Below are positions 63,094 through 64,000 of a stretch of DNA of 64,000 nucleotides, one piece after another (positions within the stretch are counted from its first letter, which is position 1; each line of letters begins with the position of its first letter). The notes under the pieces are model-generated. The model ran no database searches, was not told the DNA's origin, and saw nothing but the letters and a program-made list of their open reading frames with translations. This stretch comes from Cruorifilaria tuberocauda (lineage: Eukaryota; Nematoda; Chromadorea; Rhabditida; Onchocercidae), in assembly GCA_013365365.1 (NCBI GenBank), contig JABVXU010000035.1, positions 1-64,000 of the forward strand, given 5' to 3'. Position numbers and translations under genes: made by a program.

Positions 63094-64000
63094 CTACAGA
63101 AATTTGAAACCAAATTGCCAAACTGTTTCCAATCTACCTATTCCGCATTTTCCTCACAAGTGAATATATAGAATATAAATTAAAAGAAAAAATATAATAT
63201 TCAAACTTTATGTACTACATTCAATCAGGATTACAATATTAATTACGAGGCACCTGTTACTGATAGACGTGCGCTCGAACAAAATTTCGTGTTATTAATT
63301 TTTTCGGAGAAAAAAAAGCTCTGTTGCGAAAATTTCCAACTAAATAAATACTATGCATGGAAATCAAAGAAATAACAGCAATTAAATATAAAATGAGGCA
63401 AAATCAGATAAAGAAGTGATAAAAAAATTTTTTTCTTCTAAGGGAAAATGAGGGCAAGGGCACTGTACTGTGGCCAGACCCCTAATTCTATATAGCTAAA
63501 AAATTAAGAAAGGTTAATGACCCGTAATTTCTAATGGAAATTAACATGAACATAAATATATATGTATACATCAAAAACGGTATAACTGAAAATTTTAGAG
63601 AAAATCGAAAATTTCAGCAATGTAATAATATATGTGTGCAACAACATTAAGTTCAGTGGAAAAATACTAACGGGACCCGCGGTGAGACATAAACGATCGA
63701 ATACGCAAATTGTGCGACAAACTTCAATATTTGTTTGTCTTCTCTATCTCGCCTACTTCTTAAACTAAATGACATTATAAAGATCTGTTGCAAATGACTG
63801 TATAGCTGTTATAAATTGCCATATCTTTATTTGTCACTGTAAAGTGGACGGAGTACATTTTCCGTGCACAAGAATGAAGGTCAAGGATAATGCAGTCAAG
63901 CTATAAAATAACTCGAAAAGATTTGACAGCGATGGCTAATAACACATAGCATTATTCATTACTTTTTTTTTTTTGCTTCCTTTCCATAACAAATCAAAAG
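63094..64000. other. Right end of window, upstream part of the large gene
   Basis: Only one possible coding element was seen: a minus-strand ATG at 63690 followed by SHRGS and GT donors (positions 63676 or 63671). Joining CGCGG|GT to the alternative acceptor TTGCAG|C in the 63093 exon would be in phase but uses a poor donor. A (T)13 run lies at about 63963-63975. Confidence 0.35.

Noticed and set aside
1..64000. CRISPR arrays, tRNA/rRNA genes, bacterial operons, intact transposons
   Set aside because: No regularly spaced repeats, no tRNA B-box with matching arms, no rRNA-like blocks, no intact transposase frame were found by reading; a tRNAscan or RepeatMasker run could still find weak cases.

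Overview
The window looks like chromosomal DNA of a nematode, most probably a parasitic clade III (filarial-type) worm. The DNA is AT-rich, genes are split into many short exons with GT..AG introns ending in TTTCAG/TTTTAG, and several first coding exons sit just behind a bare acceptor, as expected for spliced-leader trans-splicing. The gene set is animal and in part nematode-typical. No bacterial operon, CRISPR array, rRNA or tRNA was seen. The species is an inference; the gene models were built by hand from splice signals and reading phase.

Layout, left to right. (1) 604-2371 (-): STAR-family KH RNA-binding protein (GLD-1/ASD-2/Quaking type), 3' end not resolved. (2) 2.5-5.1 kb: spacer with a decayed-looking coding stretch. 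(3) 5144-10826 (+): 720-residue calpain of the small-optic-lobes/calpain-15 class with one N-terminal RanBP2 zinc finger. (4) 10.8-14.5 kb: spacer with a long hairpin and a 24-bp tandem repeat. (5) 14483-15753 (-): small GPI-anchored Ly6/uPAR-like protein. (6) 15.8-19.3 kb: spacer with GA-rich microsatellites and a possible coiled-coil exon. (7) 19294-23747 (-): CoREST-like ELM2-SANT-zinc finger-SANT corepressor. (8) 26680-29109 (+): secreted interleukin-17-like cytokine. (9) 29.1-31.7 kb: spacer with a frameshifted ORF relic. (10) 31713-34987 (-): PPM1A-type PP2C phosphatase. (11) 35-39.4 kb: spacer. (12) 39437-44703 (-): bHLH-PAS factor of the NPAS4/dysfusion/CKY-1 class, with a perfect CRE palindrome 188 bp upstream of its ATG. 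(13) 45847-50548 (+): mitochondrial translation initiation factor 2. (14) 51857-63093 or beyond (-): large Ser/Gln/Asn-rich protein of unknown family, with an Asn-rich long exon inside one of its introns that looks like an alternative first exon.

The genes do not form one pathway. Two are plausible signalling genes (IL-17-like ligand, Ly6-like surface protein), two are nuclear regulators (CoREST-like, CKY-1-like), and the rest are general cell functions. Divergent pairs are STAR/calpain, CoREST/IL-17 and CKY-1/mtIF2. Convergent pairs are calpain/Ly6, IL-17/PPM1A and mtIF2/large gene. The most interesting gene is the IL-17-like cytokine; the clearest structural puzzles are its missing canonical cysteine, a phase clash inside cky-1, and the nested Asn-rich first exon.
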